Notes: generated by a model from the letters alone, not told the origin. A stretch of 64,000 nucleotides of DNA from Georgenia ruanii (GCF_009193175.1 NZ_VUKE01000012.1:1-64000); one strand, 5' to 3'; positions 8,395-15,536 are shown, numbered from the stretch's first letter. Program-made: numbers and translations.

Positions 8395-9171
8395 ATGACC
8401 TCCATCGCCCGTTTCACGGGGAACGTCGTGCTCTGGCTGGTCCTCGCGGCCGTGGCCGCGCTCGCCGCCGTCATGGTGCTCATCCCCCGTGTCATGGGGT
8501 GGGTGCCTCTGACGATCCTGACCGGGTCGATGGACCCCACCATCCCGGCCGGCTCCCAGGTGGTCGTCGAGACCGTCGACGGCGAGGCGGACGCCGCGCA
8601 GCTGACCATCGGGGACGTCATCACCTTCATGCCCCACCCGGACGACCCCACTCTCGTCACCCACCGCATCGTCGCCCGCACCCTCAGCTCGGACGGCACG
8701 GTCTCCTTCACCACCCAGGGCGACGCGAACAACGCCCCGGACGAGTGGACCCTGACCGCCACGCAGATCCGCGGCGTCGTCGAGTACCACGTGCCCTACG
8801 CCGGCTACCTCGCCACCGCGCTGGACGGCTCGCAGAAGCAGACGGGCGTCGGGCTCGCCGCGGCCGCGCTGCTGGCCTACGCCGTCGTCCAGCTGCTCGG
8901 CGCCCTCCGCCAGCACCGCCGTCCCGCGCCCGTCGCGGCGGCCGGCATCGACGCCACCGCCGGCACGGTGACCCGCGAAGCCGCGTCCACGCTCGACGGC
9001 GTTGCACCGGAGCCCTCAGGGGACCACGGCGTCGCCCCCGCCGCCGCCCGCCCCGACGACGGCGCAGCCGCCCCGGCCGGCACCGTCGACCGCGACGCCG
9101 GCGCACGCACCAGCAGCCTTCGCACGCCCCAGGAGCGCACGAGCACACGCGAGCTCGCGGACGCCGCCTGA
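8395..9171 (+). CDS. sipW: Signal peptidase I, SipW/ER type
   Basis: 258 residues. One membrane helix (11-30) is followed by the catalytic serine in LTGSMDPTIPAGS (Ser45) and, instead of the usual lysine, a histidine in LVTHRIVAR (His90); the Ser-His pair defines the archaeal/ER-type SipW class. A second membrane helix lies around 147-170, and the C-terminal 75 residues are Ala/Pro-rich and cytoplasmic. GGAAGGGAAG sits just before the ATG. In Bacillus, SipW processes TasA-like fibre proteins encoded next to it, so the three upstream genes are its probable substrates. The stop overlaps the next start (TGATG). Confidence 0.9.
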   Translation: MTSIARFTGNVVLWLVLAAVAALAAVMVLIPRVMGWVPLTILTGSMDPTIPAGSQVVVETVDGEADAAQLTIGDVITFMPHPDDPTLVTHRIVARTLSSDGTVSFTTQGDANNAPDEWTLTATQIRGVVEYHVPYAGYLATALDGSQKQTGVGLAAAALLAYAVVQLLGALRQHRRPAPVAAAGIDATAGTVTREAASTLDGVAPEPSGDHGVAPAAARPDDGAAAPAGTVDRDAGARTSSLRTPQERTSTRELADAA

Positions 9172-9545
9172 TGAGCGTCGTGCTCAGCCATGGCACGCTG
9201 AGCGCCCTCTCCGACGACCTGGGCGCCGCCGCGGTCTGTTCCTTCGTGCGCCGCTACCTCGACCTCCTCGACGGGCGGGTGCGGGACCTGACCGCGGCGC
9301 TCGCTGGTAGAGACGTCGAGGCGGCGCAGGTGGTGGCGCTGAGCCTGCACAGCGCCAGCGCGATGATCGGGGCCGAGGCGCTCGCCGACGTCGCCCGCGC
9401 GCTCGCGACACAGCTCCGGACCGGCGCGGTGACAGCCGCGCGGCTGGCCCTGTGCGACGTGCCGTCGCTGGCGAGGGCGACGGCGCAGGCGCTGGCCGCG
9501 TTCCTCGCGCCGCCCGCCCCCGTCGCGCTCAGCGCGCGGGCGTGA
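9171..9545 (+). CDS. HPt-fold protein without phospho-His (paralogue 1)
   Basis: 124 residues; ATG overlaps the sipW stop. The whole sequence matches the HPt four-helix plan: an N-terminal helix pair (ALSDDLGAAAVCSFVRRYLDLLDGRVRDLTAAL), the helix with the signature (VVALSLHSASAMIGAEALADV) and a C-terminal helix. In HPt domains the phosphorylated His is ten residues before the Gly of the L/IGA motif; here that position is Leu57, while a His is found three residues later (His60) where Lys is usual. It is therefore unlikely to act as a normal phosphotransfer protein. Its 3' end overlaps regulator gene 9529-10344 on the other strand by 17 bp. Confidence 0.7.
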   Translation: MSVVLSHGTLSALSDDLGAAAVCSFVRRYLDLLDGRVRDLTAALAGRDVEAAQVVALSLHSASAMIGAEALADVARALATQLRTGAVTAARLALCDVPSLARATAQALAAFLAPPAPVALSARA

Positions 9546-10344
9546 GCCGATAGCCGGTGCCCCGGACGGTCTCGATGAACCGCGGCCGACTGGCGTTGTC
9601 GCCGAGCTTGCGACGCAGGTTCGCGATGTGGACCTCCACCGCCCGCTTGTCGGCGCCGGTGACGACCGCGCCGGTGCCGTAGTCCTCCGGCCACAGGTCC
9701 CGGACCAATTCGCTCTTGGGCAGCACCCGCCGCGGGGCGGCGAGCAGCGCCGCGAGCAGGTCGAACTCGGTGCGCGTCAGGTGCACCGGCGCGCCGTCGA
9801 GGTCGACGGTGCGGGCGCCGACGTCGACGTGCACCCCGTTGTGGGCGAGGACGCCGTCGCCGTCGGGCTGGGCGAGCACGACCTGGACGGGCGTCGCGGC
9901 GCTTTCCGAGAGCGCGATCGGCGCCGGGGCGGTGCTCGCGGAGGCGGGCGCGGCCGGGCCGGCCAACTGCCGCGGCCGGCGGAGCATGGCCTGGATCCGG
10001 GCCCGCAGCTCCCGCGGCCGGAACGGCTTGGTGACGTAGTCGTCGGCGCCGGCGTCCAGCCCCATGAGGGTGTCGATCTCCTCGTCGCGGGCGGTGAGCA
10101 TGACGATGTAGGTCCCCGAGAAGGTGCGCACCCGGCGGGCGACCTCGAACCCGTCGATGTCCGGCAGGGACACGTCGAGCGTGGTGACCTGCGGGCTGTG
10201 CTCGCGCACCAGCTCCACGCCGGCGGTGCCGGTGCCCGCGGCGTGCACGGCGAACCCTGCCTGCGTCAGGACGGAGACGAGGAGCTCGCGGATGTCCCCG
10301 TCGTCCTCGACGACCACTGCCGCCCGCGGCTCGCAGTCCTCCAT
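9529..10344 (-). CDS. OmpR/PhoB-family response regulator (paralogue 1)
   Basis: 271 residues. The receiver domain (8-122) has the acidic pair ED14D15, phosphorylation site Asp57 (TTLDVSLPD), Thr84 and Lys106 (VTKPF), so it is competent for phosphorylation. An Ala/Pro-rich linker of about 45 residues separates it from a winged-helix domain (about 170-271, HLTRTEFDLLAALLA, VEVHIANLRRKLGD, VRGTGYRL). It is about 60% identical by eye to the regulator at 11631-12605, and both are bracketed by HPt-fold genes. Its start faces the HPt gene at 10625 across a 280-bp divergent region with paired palindromes. It may be the partner of the kinase at 2742. Confidence 0.9.
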   Translation of the reverse strand: MEDCEPRAAVVVEDDGDIRELLVSVLTQAGFAVHAAGTGTAGVELVREHSPQVTTLDVSLPDIDGFEVARRVRTFSGTYIVMLTARDEEIDTLMGLDAGADDYVTKPFRPRELRARIQAMLRRPRQLAGPAAPASASTAPAPIALSESAATPVQVVLAQPDGDGVLAHNGVHVDVGARTVDLDGAPVHLTRTEFDLLAALLAAPRRVLPKSELVRDLWPEDYGTGAVVTGADKRAVEVHIANLRRKLGDNASRPRFIETVRGTGYRLTPAR

Positions 10345-10442
10345 GGACCCAACCTACTTGCTGCTTCCGAAAAACTCCTGGGAGAGCGGCGGAGATCTCG
10401 CCAGTGCGGCACCACGACGGCCTACCGAGGGAAGCGCACCTC

Positions 10443-10527
10443 AGAACGCCACAAGTGGGGCTGGAGTGACGTATGTGGCGGAGATCAGGGCCTCCGGCCG
10501 CCTCACCCGCACCACTTGTGGTGTTCT
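10443..10527. promoter_or_regulatory. Paired 19-bp inverted operator-like sites
   Basis: AGAACGCCACAAGTGGGGC (10443-10461) and its near inverse complement (10509-10527) match at 17 of 19 bases. Each copy contains a dyad of its own, CCAC-AA-GTGG and CCAC-TT-GTGG. They lie 47 bp apart in the divergent promoter region between the first regulator and the second HPt-fold gene, as expected for a dimeric regulator bound at two sites. Confidence 0.5.
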
Positions 10528-10624
10528 CGGCTTTGTGTCGAGGCACCGGGCGACGGCGCACGCGCCGGCGGTCGCGGCGCGTGCGCGCATGCCCCTTCCG
10601 GACGACGGCGGTACGCTCCCGGCG

Positions 10625-11014
10625 ATGAACGAGCCCGGCTGGCACGAACCGCCCCGCGTCACATCGGTGCTGCGCACCGATGCCCTGGACGCGCTGGCTG
10701 CCGATGTCGGAGCCGGCGAAGCCGAGCTTTTCGCCGGGCGATACCTGGCCCTCCTGGAGCAGCGGGTCGGCAACCTCCGCCAGGCAGCGGAGACGGCGGA
10801 CGCCACCGGTGTCCGCGAGGCGGCGCTCAGCCTGCAGACGACCTCGGCCATGATCGGTGCCGAGGCGCTCGCGGGCACGGTCGCCGCGCTGCCGACGGTC
10901 GCCGGGTCCGTGGTGGGGGAGTCGGTGGCGGAGGTCGAGGTGGTCGCGGCGGTGACCACCGGCGCGCTGGTGGCGCGCGCGTCCGCCGCGATCCCGGTCG
11001 GCGCGGGCGCCTGA
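10625..11014 (+). CDS. HPt-fold protein without phospho-His (paralogue 2)
   Basis: 129 residues from ATG 10625; an earlier ATG at 10589 is possible, and neither has a clear ribosome site. The core (VLRTDALDALAADVGAG, FAGRYLALLEQRVGNLRQA, EAALSLQTTSAMIGAEALAGTV) aligns along its length with the protein at 9171-9545, sharing the exact SAMIGAEALA segment. The phospho-His position is Leu68, and even the His found three residues later in paralogue 1 is Gln71 here. The C-terminal helix is shorter and Val/Ala-rich. The function is unknown; it may bind the receiver domain of a regulator without phosphotransfer. Confidence 0.65.
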   Translation: MNEPGWHEPPRVTSVLRTDALDALAADVGAGEAELFAGRYLALLEQRVGNLRQAAETADATGVREAALSLQTTSAMIGAEALAGTVAALPTVAGSVVGESVAEVEVVAAVTTGALVARASAAIPVGAGA

Positions 11015-11036
11015 CGCCGGCGAAGCCCGGGATCTC

Positions 11037-11064
11037 GCTGTTTGACGCATCCGCTGTTTGACGC
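11037..11064 (+). repeat. 12-bp direct repeat with 16-bp period
   Basis: GCTGTTTGACGC occurs at 11037-11048 and 11053-11064, separated by ATCC. TGACGC also occurs at 11012-11017. The repeat sits just after the second HPt gene and upstream of the third. It may be a regulator site, or the two TTGACG-like elements may be alternative -35 boxes. Confidence 0.35.
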
Positions 11065-11119
11065 TCAGGGCTCAGGCGTCCTGGCTGACGCGTCGCAGCT
11101 GGTACGCCCGCGGCCCGAC

Positions 11120-11191
11120 TCACCCGGCGCCATGCCCGCCCTCACCCTGATCCCCGCAGGGTGAACACGGTCGTTCATCCTCGGATCACCT
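11120..11191 (+). promoter_or_regulatory. TCACCC box array upstream of third HPt gene
   Basis: TCACCC at 11120-11125 and 11142-11147, its inverse GGGTGA at 11159-11164, and TCACCT at 11186-11191. The pair TCACCCT/AGGGTGA (11142-11148, 11158-11164) forms a dyad. The array upstream of the fourth HPt gene has the same order, and the distance from the inverted box to TCACCT is 27 bp in both. The last box is 111 bp before the GTG start. Confidence 0.5.
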
Positions 11192-11296
11192 TGCCGAACG
11201 ACAAATCGGCGGGTGGCCGTCCTGGTGTCCTGTCGTAGCCGGGGGGACCCGTCCGCGGCCGTATTGCCGCGTACGACCGGACATGAAAGGCGTGGC

Positions 11297-11680
11297 GTGG
11301 AGGAGATCATCGACCGCGGGGCGCTGGCCGCGCTCGTCGACGACATCGGTACCGAGCGGGTCCAAACCATCGTGGGCAGCTACCTCGCCACGTTGGACGA
11401 GCGGGTGTATCACCTGCGCGCCGCGCTGGTCGCGTGTGACACCGAACGCGCGCTCATCGCGCTGCGGGGGCTGGGCAGCGCCAGCACGCTCGTGGGCGCG
11501 CAGCAGCTGGCGGAGATCGTCCGGGAGGTCGAGCCCGCGCTCGCCAACGGCAGCGACGGCCCGGCCCGGGCCGCCCTGCCCGAACTCATGCTGAGCGCGG
11601 CGGCCACGACCGGCGTGCTCCTCGCCGTGCTCAGCGAGCCGGCACCAGCCGGTAGCCGACGCCCCGCACGGTCTCGATGA
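11297..11680 (+). CDS. HPt-fold protein without phospho-His (paralogue 3)
   Basis: 127 residues starting at GTG 11297, with AAAGG at 11286-11290 six bases before it. The sequence follows the HPt helix plan closely: ALAALVDDIGTERVQTIVGSYLATLDERVYHLRAAL, then ALIALRGLGSASTLVGAQQLAEIVREVE, then ARAALPELMLSAAATTGVLLAVL. The residue ten before the VGA Gly, where HPt proteins carry the phosphorylated His, is Arg57, and the usual Lys-Gly is Gly-Ser. Its 3' end overlaps the second regulator gene by 50 bp on the opposite strand, the same tail-to-tail arrangement as paralogue 1. Confidence 0.7.
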   Translation: MEEIIDRGALAALVDDIGTERVQTIVGSYLATLDERVYHLRAALVACDTERALIALRGLGSASTLVGAQQLAEIVREVEPALANGSDGPARAALPELMLSAAATTGVLLAVLSEPAPAGSRRPARSR

Positions 11681-12605
11681 ATCGCGGGCGGGCGGCATCG
11701 TCGCCGAGCTTGCGGCGCAGGTTGGCCATGTGGACCTCGAGGCTGCGGCGGTCGGCGCCCGCGAGGGGCGCCGCGTAGCTGGTGCCCCACAGGGACTCCA
11801 CCAGCTCGGTCTTGGCCCGGACGACGCCCGGGGCCGTGAGCAGGGCGGCCAGCAGCGTGAACTCGGTCGGCGTGAGGTGGACCTCCGCGCCGTCGACGAA
11901 GACCTGGCGGGCGTCGACGTCGAGGCGCAGGCCGGCGGGGGCAGCCAGGGTCGCCGTCCGGGACGCGGCCGCGGTGGCAACAAGCGGTGGGACAGCCGTG
12001 ATCGGGCCGAGGCCCGACGCCACGGCGGCGACCGGACCGGGGCTCGGCGCCCTGGCGGTGATCGGGCCGGGGGATACCGATGGGGCCGTGGCGGCCGGGC
12101 TGGGGGCGGCCGCCACGGCGCCCGGTGCGGGCAGCGCGAGGCTCGGTGCGGGCAGCGCGAGGCTCGGTGCGGCCAGCGCGAGGCTCGGCCGCGCGGGCGC
12201 CACCGCGGCGCGCGTGGTCCCGAGGTGGCGCGGCCGGCGCAGCATCGCCTCCACCCGGGCGCGCAGCTCACGGGGCCGGAAGGGCTTGGTGACGTAGTCG
12301 TCCGCGCCGGACTCCAGGCCCAGCAGCGTGTCCACCTCGTCGGTGTGCGCGGTGAGCATGACGAGGTACGTCGCCGAGAACGCCCGGATCCGCCGGGCCA
12401 CCTCGAAGCCGTCGATGTCCGGCAGGGAGATGTCCAGCGTGGTCACCAACGGCTCGTGGCTCCGCACCAGCTCGACGCCCGCGTGCCCGGTCGCCGCCGG
12501 GTGCACCACGAACCCGGCCTGGGTCAGCACCGCGACGAGAAGCCCGCGAATGTCGTCGTCGTCCTCGACGACGACCGCCGTGCGGTGCTCCACGAATCCG
12601 GACAT
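11631..12605 (-). CDS. OmpR/PhoB-family response regulator with long Ala/Pro linker (paralogue 2)
   Basis: 324 residues from ATG 12605, chosen because MSGFVEHRTAVVVEDDDD then aligns with the first regulator; no good ribosome site is seen. The receiver is complete: D15/D16, Asp58 (TTLDISLPD), Thr85, Lys107 (VTKPF). The winged helix is at about 225-324 (HLTPTEFTLLAALL, EVHMANLRRKLGDD, VRGVGYRL). Between them lies a linker of about 95 residues made of Ala/Pro/Ser with heptad-like PSLALPA repeats, several times longer than the usual OmpR linker. It is paralogous to 9529-10344 and divergent from the fourth HPt gene. Confidence 0.88.
   Translation of the reverse strand: MSGFVEHRTAVVVEDDDDIRGLLVAVLTQAGFVVHPAATGHAGVELVRSHEPLVTTLDISLPDIDGFEVARRIRAFSATYLVMLTAHTDEVDTLLGLESGADDYVTKPFRPRELRARVEAMLRRPRHLGTTRAAVAPARPSLALAAPSLALPAPSLALPAPGAVAAAPSPAATAPSVSPGPITARAPSPGPVAAVASGLGPITAVPPLVATAAASRTATLAAPAGLRLDVDARQVFVDGAEVHLTPTEFTLLAALLTAPGVVRAKTELVESLWGTSYAAPLAGADRRSLEVHMANLRRKLGDDAARPRFIETVRGVGYRLVPAR
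12124..12186 (-). repeat. Three tandem 21-bp repeats in the regulator linker
   Basis: The unit GGTGCGGGCAGCGCGAGGCT plus C is repeated three times, the third copy with one change. Each copy encodes seven residues (PSLALPA) of the inter-domain linker of the second response regulator. The length is a multiple of three, so copy-number change would lengthen or shorten the linker without a frameshift. Confidence 0.85.
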
Positions 12606-12718
12606 CAATCGGGAGATTACTACGGGCCCGACACCCGCATTCGATTTCCGTGCGCCCATGTCGCCGCAGGTCGCAGGGCACGGAGGGCTGGTCCCGGTGG
12701 GAGACGTTGCCGGTGGCG

Positions 12719-12791
12719 TCACCCCGGAGCCAGGGCCGTTCACCCCGGAAAACAGCCGGGGTGAACGGCGGTAATCATCTGGGATTCACCT
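12719..12791. promoter_or_regulatory. TCACCC box array and 13-bp dyad upstream of fourth HPt gene
   Basis: TCACCC at 12719-12724 and 12740-12745, GGGTGA at 12759-12764, TCACCT at 12786-12791. CCGTTCACCCCGG (12736-12748) and its exact complement (12756-12768) form a 13-bp inverted repeat with a 7-nt centre. The region lies between divergently transcribed genes, so an operator is more likely than a terminator. Box order and spacing match 11120-11191. Confidence 0.55.
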
Positions 12792-12888
12792 ACGCGTCGG
12801 CATTTTCCCAAATTGGTCAGGTGGTGTGCTGAAGCGCATCCCCGATAGGGGGCGCAACGTCGTGCCGAGCAGGGGGAGAGGGAGCGCG

Positions 12889-13254
12889 ATGAATCGGGTG
12901 GTGGACCCCGCGGTGCTGACGGCGCTGCAGCAGGAGGCCGGCGCCGATCGCGCCCGGGAGATCGTCGCGCGCTACCTCGCCACGCTCGAGGAGCGGCTGT
13001 ACATGCTGCGCGGCGCGGTCGCCGCCTACAACAGTGCCGGCGCGCTGGTCACCCTGCGGGGCCTGAGCGAGGCCAGCACCGTCGTCGGCGCGCACCAGCT
13101 CGGCCAGCTCGCCGACTCCCTCGAGCCGGCCCTGCGGCGCGGCAACTTTCGCCCCGCCCGCGACGCGCTGCCCGAGCTGCTGCAGCTGGTGGCCGCGACC
13201 AAGTCCGCCCTCGCCCCGGTGCTCGACCCGAGCGCGGTCCGCACCGCGCCGTGA
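12889..13254 (+). CDS. HPt-fold protein without phospho-His (paralogue 4)
   Basis: 121 residues from ATG 12889, preceded by GGGAGAGGGAG. It is closest to paralogue 3: AREIVARYLATLEERLYMLRGAV, LVTLRGLSEASTVVGAHQLGQLADSLEPAL, ARDALPELLQLVAATKSALAPVL. The residue at the phospho-His position is Arg57, as in paralogue 3. The only His in the signature helix is two residues after the VGA motif, on a different part of the helix. It ends the signalling locus; a small hairpin and the convergent IclR gene follow. Confidence 0.7.
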   Translation: MNRVVDPAVLTALQQEAGADRAREIVARYLATLEERLYMLRGAVAAYNSAGALVTLRGLSEASTVVGAHQLGQLADSLEPALRRGNFRPARDALPELLQLVAATKSALAPVLDPSAVRTAP

Positions 13255-13273
13255 CCACCGCGGTAGGCGGCCG

Positions 13274-13303
13274 CTGAGCCCGGGCGAGGATGGTGCGGCT
13301 CAG
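13274..13303. terminator. Hairpin between convergent HPt and IclR genes
   Basis: CTGAGCC (13274-13280) and GGCTCAG (13297-13303) form a 7-bp stem around a 16-nt loop. The right arm covers the stop codon of the IclR gene. It is a weak candidate for a bidirectional terminator. Confidence 0.4.
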
Positions 13304-14106
13304 GCCGGCACGGCCCCCAGGCGCGCGGAGATCTGTGCCGCGGTGTGCGCACACGCCCGGCCCAGCTCCTCACGGCGCCGCTCGTCGACCCGGTAGCGCG
13401 GCGCGGCCAGCAGAACCCCTGCCACCGTCTCCCCGCGGAGGTCGCGCACCGGCGCCGCGAGGCCGACCTCCTCGGGGTAGGTGTCGCCGTAGTTGACCGC
13501 GAAGCCGCGCTCGCGGGTCCGGGCCAGCCAGGTCAGCACCTCGTCGGTGCCCACGCCGGACCCCGCCGGCGGCGCTGCCGCGCCGGCGAGGAGCTCCCGG
13601 GCGCGGTCCTCGGACATGTCGGCGAGGAAGACCTGCACCGAGGCGTTGAGCGCCGAGGCGTACCGGGTCCCGAGCGGGGCAGTGTGCTTGATGTTCTGCG
13701 TGCTCGGCACCTGCTCCACCGTCACCGCCTCGGACCCGTCCCACACGACGAGCGCGACCGTCTCCTCGGTCGCGGCAGAAAGGTCCCGCAGCATGGGCAG
13801 CGAGACCCGCCGCACGTCGAGGTTGGCCAGCAGCGGGCCCGCGATGGCGATCAGCCCCAGCCCGAGGCGGAACTTCCGGGACAGCTCGTCCCGCTCGACG
13901 ATGCCCTCGCGCTCCAGCGTGGCGAGGATCCGCGACACGCTGGACTTGTGGAGGCCCACCTGGGCGGCGATCTCCGTCACCCCCTGCAGCGGCTCCTCGA
14001 CGGTGAAGCAGCGCAGCACGTCGATGACGTTGACGATGACCGAGGCCGACCGTGGCCCGGCCCCCTCGCCGTTCAGGTCGGCCGGCTGCGTCGTCGCCCC
14101 TGCCAC
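13300..14106 (-). CDS. IclR-family transcriptional regulator
   Basis: 268 residues from GTG 14106, selected because GGAGG lies 6 nt upstream; the open frame continues much further without a start signal. The N-terminal winged helix-turn-helix (about 25-85) contains VIDVLRCFTVEEPLQGVTEIAAQVGLHKSSVSRILATLEREGIVERD. The C-terminal IclR effector domain (about 100-265) includes GTRYASALNASVQVFLADM and VAGVLLAAPRYRV. It lies beside the creatininase gene on the same strand and is a likely regulator of creatinine use. A GTTGCA/TGCAAC dyad before the creatinase gene is a candidate target, but the pairing is inference. Confidence 0.85.
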   Translation of the reverse strand: MAGATTQPADLNGEGAGPRSASVIVNVIDVLRCFTVEEPLQGVTEIAAQVGLHKSSVSRILATLEREGIVERDELSRKFRLGLGLIAIAGPLLANLDVRRVSLPMLRDLSAATEETVALVVWDGSEAVTVEQVPSTQNIKHTAPLGTRYASALNASVQVFLADMSEDRARELLAGAAAPPAGSGVGTDEVLTWLARTRERGFAVNYGDTYPEEVGLAAPVRDLRGETVAGVLLAAPRYRVDERRREELGRACAHTAAQISARLGAVPA

Positions 14107-14252
14107 ACCGCGCCTCCGTTCCGTGCCCCCGGGATGTGACCGGCCCTGCGGGGGCCGGCTCGCCGTCCGTCCGGGCGAGGGACCCATGATGGCAGGCCCC
14201 GGGCGGGTGGTGCGGGAGCTCACCTGATCGTGGCGGCCGGTGGTGCTGGAGC

Positions 14253-15110
14253 TCACCCGACTGCGGCGGCCGACGACGGCGCCGCGTCCGACGACGGCGC
14301 AGCGCCCGGCGCCGACACCGGGCGCCCGCCCAGCTCGGCCTCCAGGTCGGCGGCGAGATCGCGCACGACCTGCTCGAACAGCAGCCGGCCCTTCGCCGCG
14401 TCGGCCCCGCGGGGCGCGGACAGGCACCCCGACGACGGCGTGCGGGCGGGCACCACGGGGAGCCGGTCGAACCGGGGCAGCTGCGCCGGGTCGTGGTCCA
14501 CCACCCGGTCCATGCGCACGAGCTGGGGCTCCAGGTGCAGCATGAGCGCCGTCTCCAGGACGCCCCCGTGCTCGACGTCCCAGCCGGGGAACGACCCGTG
14601 GTAGACCGCCTCCAGCGTCTCCTCCGAGACGTAGTCCCAGTAGGACAGCAGCAGCACGCACCGGGCGTCGTCGGCCCCGATCCCCAGGTCGCGGACGGCG
14701 AGGTCGACGCCCTCGTAGAGGAACTGGTAGTTCTCGTAGTGGCCGTTGACGAGCACCACGTGCCGCACGCCCTGCTCGAGCAGGCTGCGCACGAGGCTGC
14801 GGGTGAGGCCGATCAGCGTCGCCGCGTCCACGCTCGTGGTCCCCACGAGGTGGTCCCCGCCGCCGGACTTCTGCTGGGAGCGGTAGCCGTACGTGATCGG
14901 CTGGGCCACGCGCGCCCCGGTGGCGGCGGCCACCGCCAGCGCGATGCGCTCGGACAGGATCGCGTCGGTGCCCATGGGCAGGTGCGGGCCGTGCTGCTCC
15001 AGCGCCCCCACGGGCACCAGGACGGTCGCGTCGCCGGCTCCCACCCAGTCGGCGAAGCTGTGGGCGTCGAGGTGGGCGAGCTTGACCTGGGGGTTGTCGT
15101 GCGTCGTCAT
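14253..15110 (-). CDS. crnA: Creatininase (creatinine amidohydrolase)
   Basis: 285 residues from ATG 15110 with AGGAG five bases before. Creatininase interconverts creatinine and creatine in the cytoplasm using a binuclear metal site. Ligands known from the Pseudomonas enzyme are visible: Glu38 and His40 in VGALEQHGPHLP, Asp49 in MGTDA, His124 and Glu126 in VNGHYEN. The NGHYEN form, rather than the NGHGGN of other family members, together with Trp158 (SYWDYV), Trp177 and His181 (GWDVEHGG), supports a true creatininase. The C-terminal 25 residues are a low-complexity Ser/Ala/Pro tail. It lies 11 bp downstream of the BCCT remnant on the same strand as creatinase. Confidence 0.92.
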   Translation of the reverse strand: MTTHDNPQVKLAHLDAHSFADWVGAGDATVLVPVGALEQHGPHLPMGTDAILSERIALAVAAATGARVAQPITYGYRSQQKSGGGDHLVGTTSVDAATLIGLTRSLVRSLLEQGVRHVVLVNGHYENYQFLYEGVDLAVRDLGIGADDARCVLLLSYWDYVSEETLEAVYHGSFPGWDVEHGGVLETALMLHLEPQLVRMDRVVDHDPAQLPRFDRLPVVPARTPSSGCLSAPRGADAAKGRLLFEQVVRDLAADLEAELGGRPVSAPGAAPSSDAAPSSAAAVG

Positions 15111-15120
15111 GATGCTCCTG

Positions 15121-15474
15121 TCAGCTGCGGGTGGGGGAGGTGGGCGGGGCGGGGACGGCGGGCGCGGTGTGCTGGGCACCGGATCCTGGCGCAGCGACCG
15201 CCTCCGGCGCCAGGGGGAGGCCGTCGGCGTCGACCAGGTCGTCGCCGGGGCGGTGGCGCGGGTCGTTGACCTCCTTCTCGAGCTGCCGGACCGCCTTGTC
15301 CCGGCAGCGCAGGCGCCGCACCAGGGTGGCGATCATCAGCAGGATGACGAAGGAGAACGGGAACGCGCCGATGATCGTGCCGGTCTGCACGGTGTCCACC
15401 ACGGCCGTCCCGCCGAGGGAGAGCAGCAGCAGCGCCACCGCGCCGATGCTCACCACGAGCACCACGCGGAAGCC
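15121..15474 (-). pseudogene. C-terminal remnant of a BCCT-type transporter
   Basis: About 118 residues are recognisable: RVVLVVSIGAVALLLLSLGG, then TVQTGTIIGAFPFSFVILLM and a charged tail. This is the pattern of the last two membrane helices of betaine/carnitine/choline transporters, normally about 500-600 residues. Upstream the frame stays open only as Pro-rich sequence, 34-36-bp repeats and antisense to creatinase, with no further membrane helices. The first about 400 residues are therefore missing. Its place between creatininase and creatinase suggests the locus once had a creatinine, creatine or betaine uptake gene. It could alternatively be a short independent membrane protein. Confidence 0.65.
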
Positions 15475-15536
15475 CGGCCCGGGACTTCTTGGGGGCGGCG
15501 CGGGACCGGTCGGCCCCGGCGGACCGGGGGCGATGA

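Noticed and set aside
11213-11296. Longer N-terminus for the third HPt-like protein (start at 11213)
   Set aside because: The extra 28 residues are Arg/Ser-rich and unlike the paralogues, they overlap the regulatory region, and GTG 11297 has a good ribosome site.
12736-12768. Rho-independent terminator
   Set aside because: It lies between two divergent 5' ends with no gene reading into it, and no T-tract follows; an operator is more plausible.
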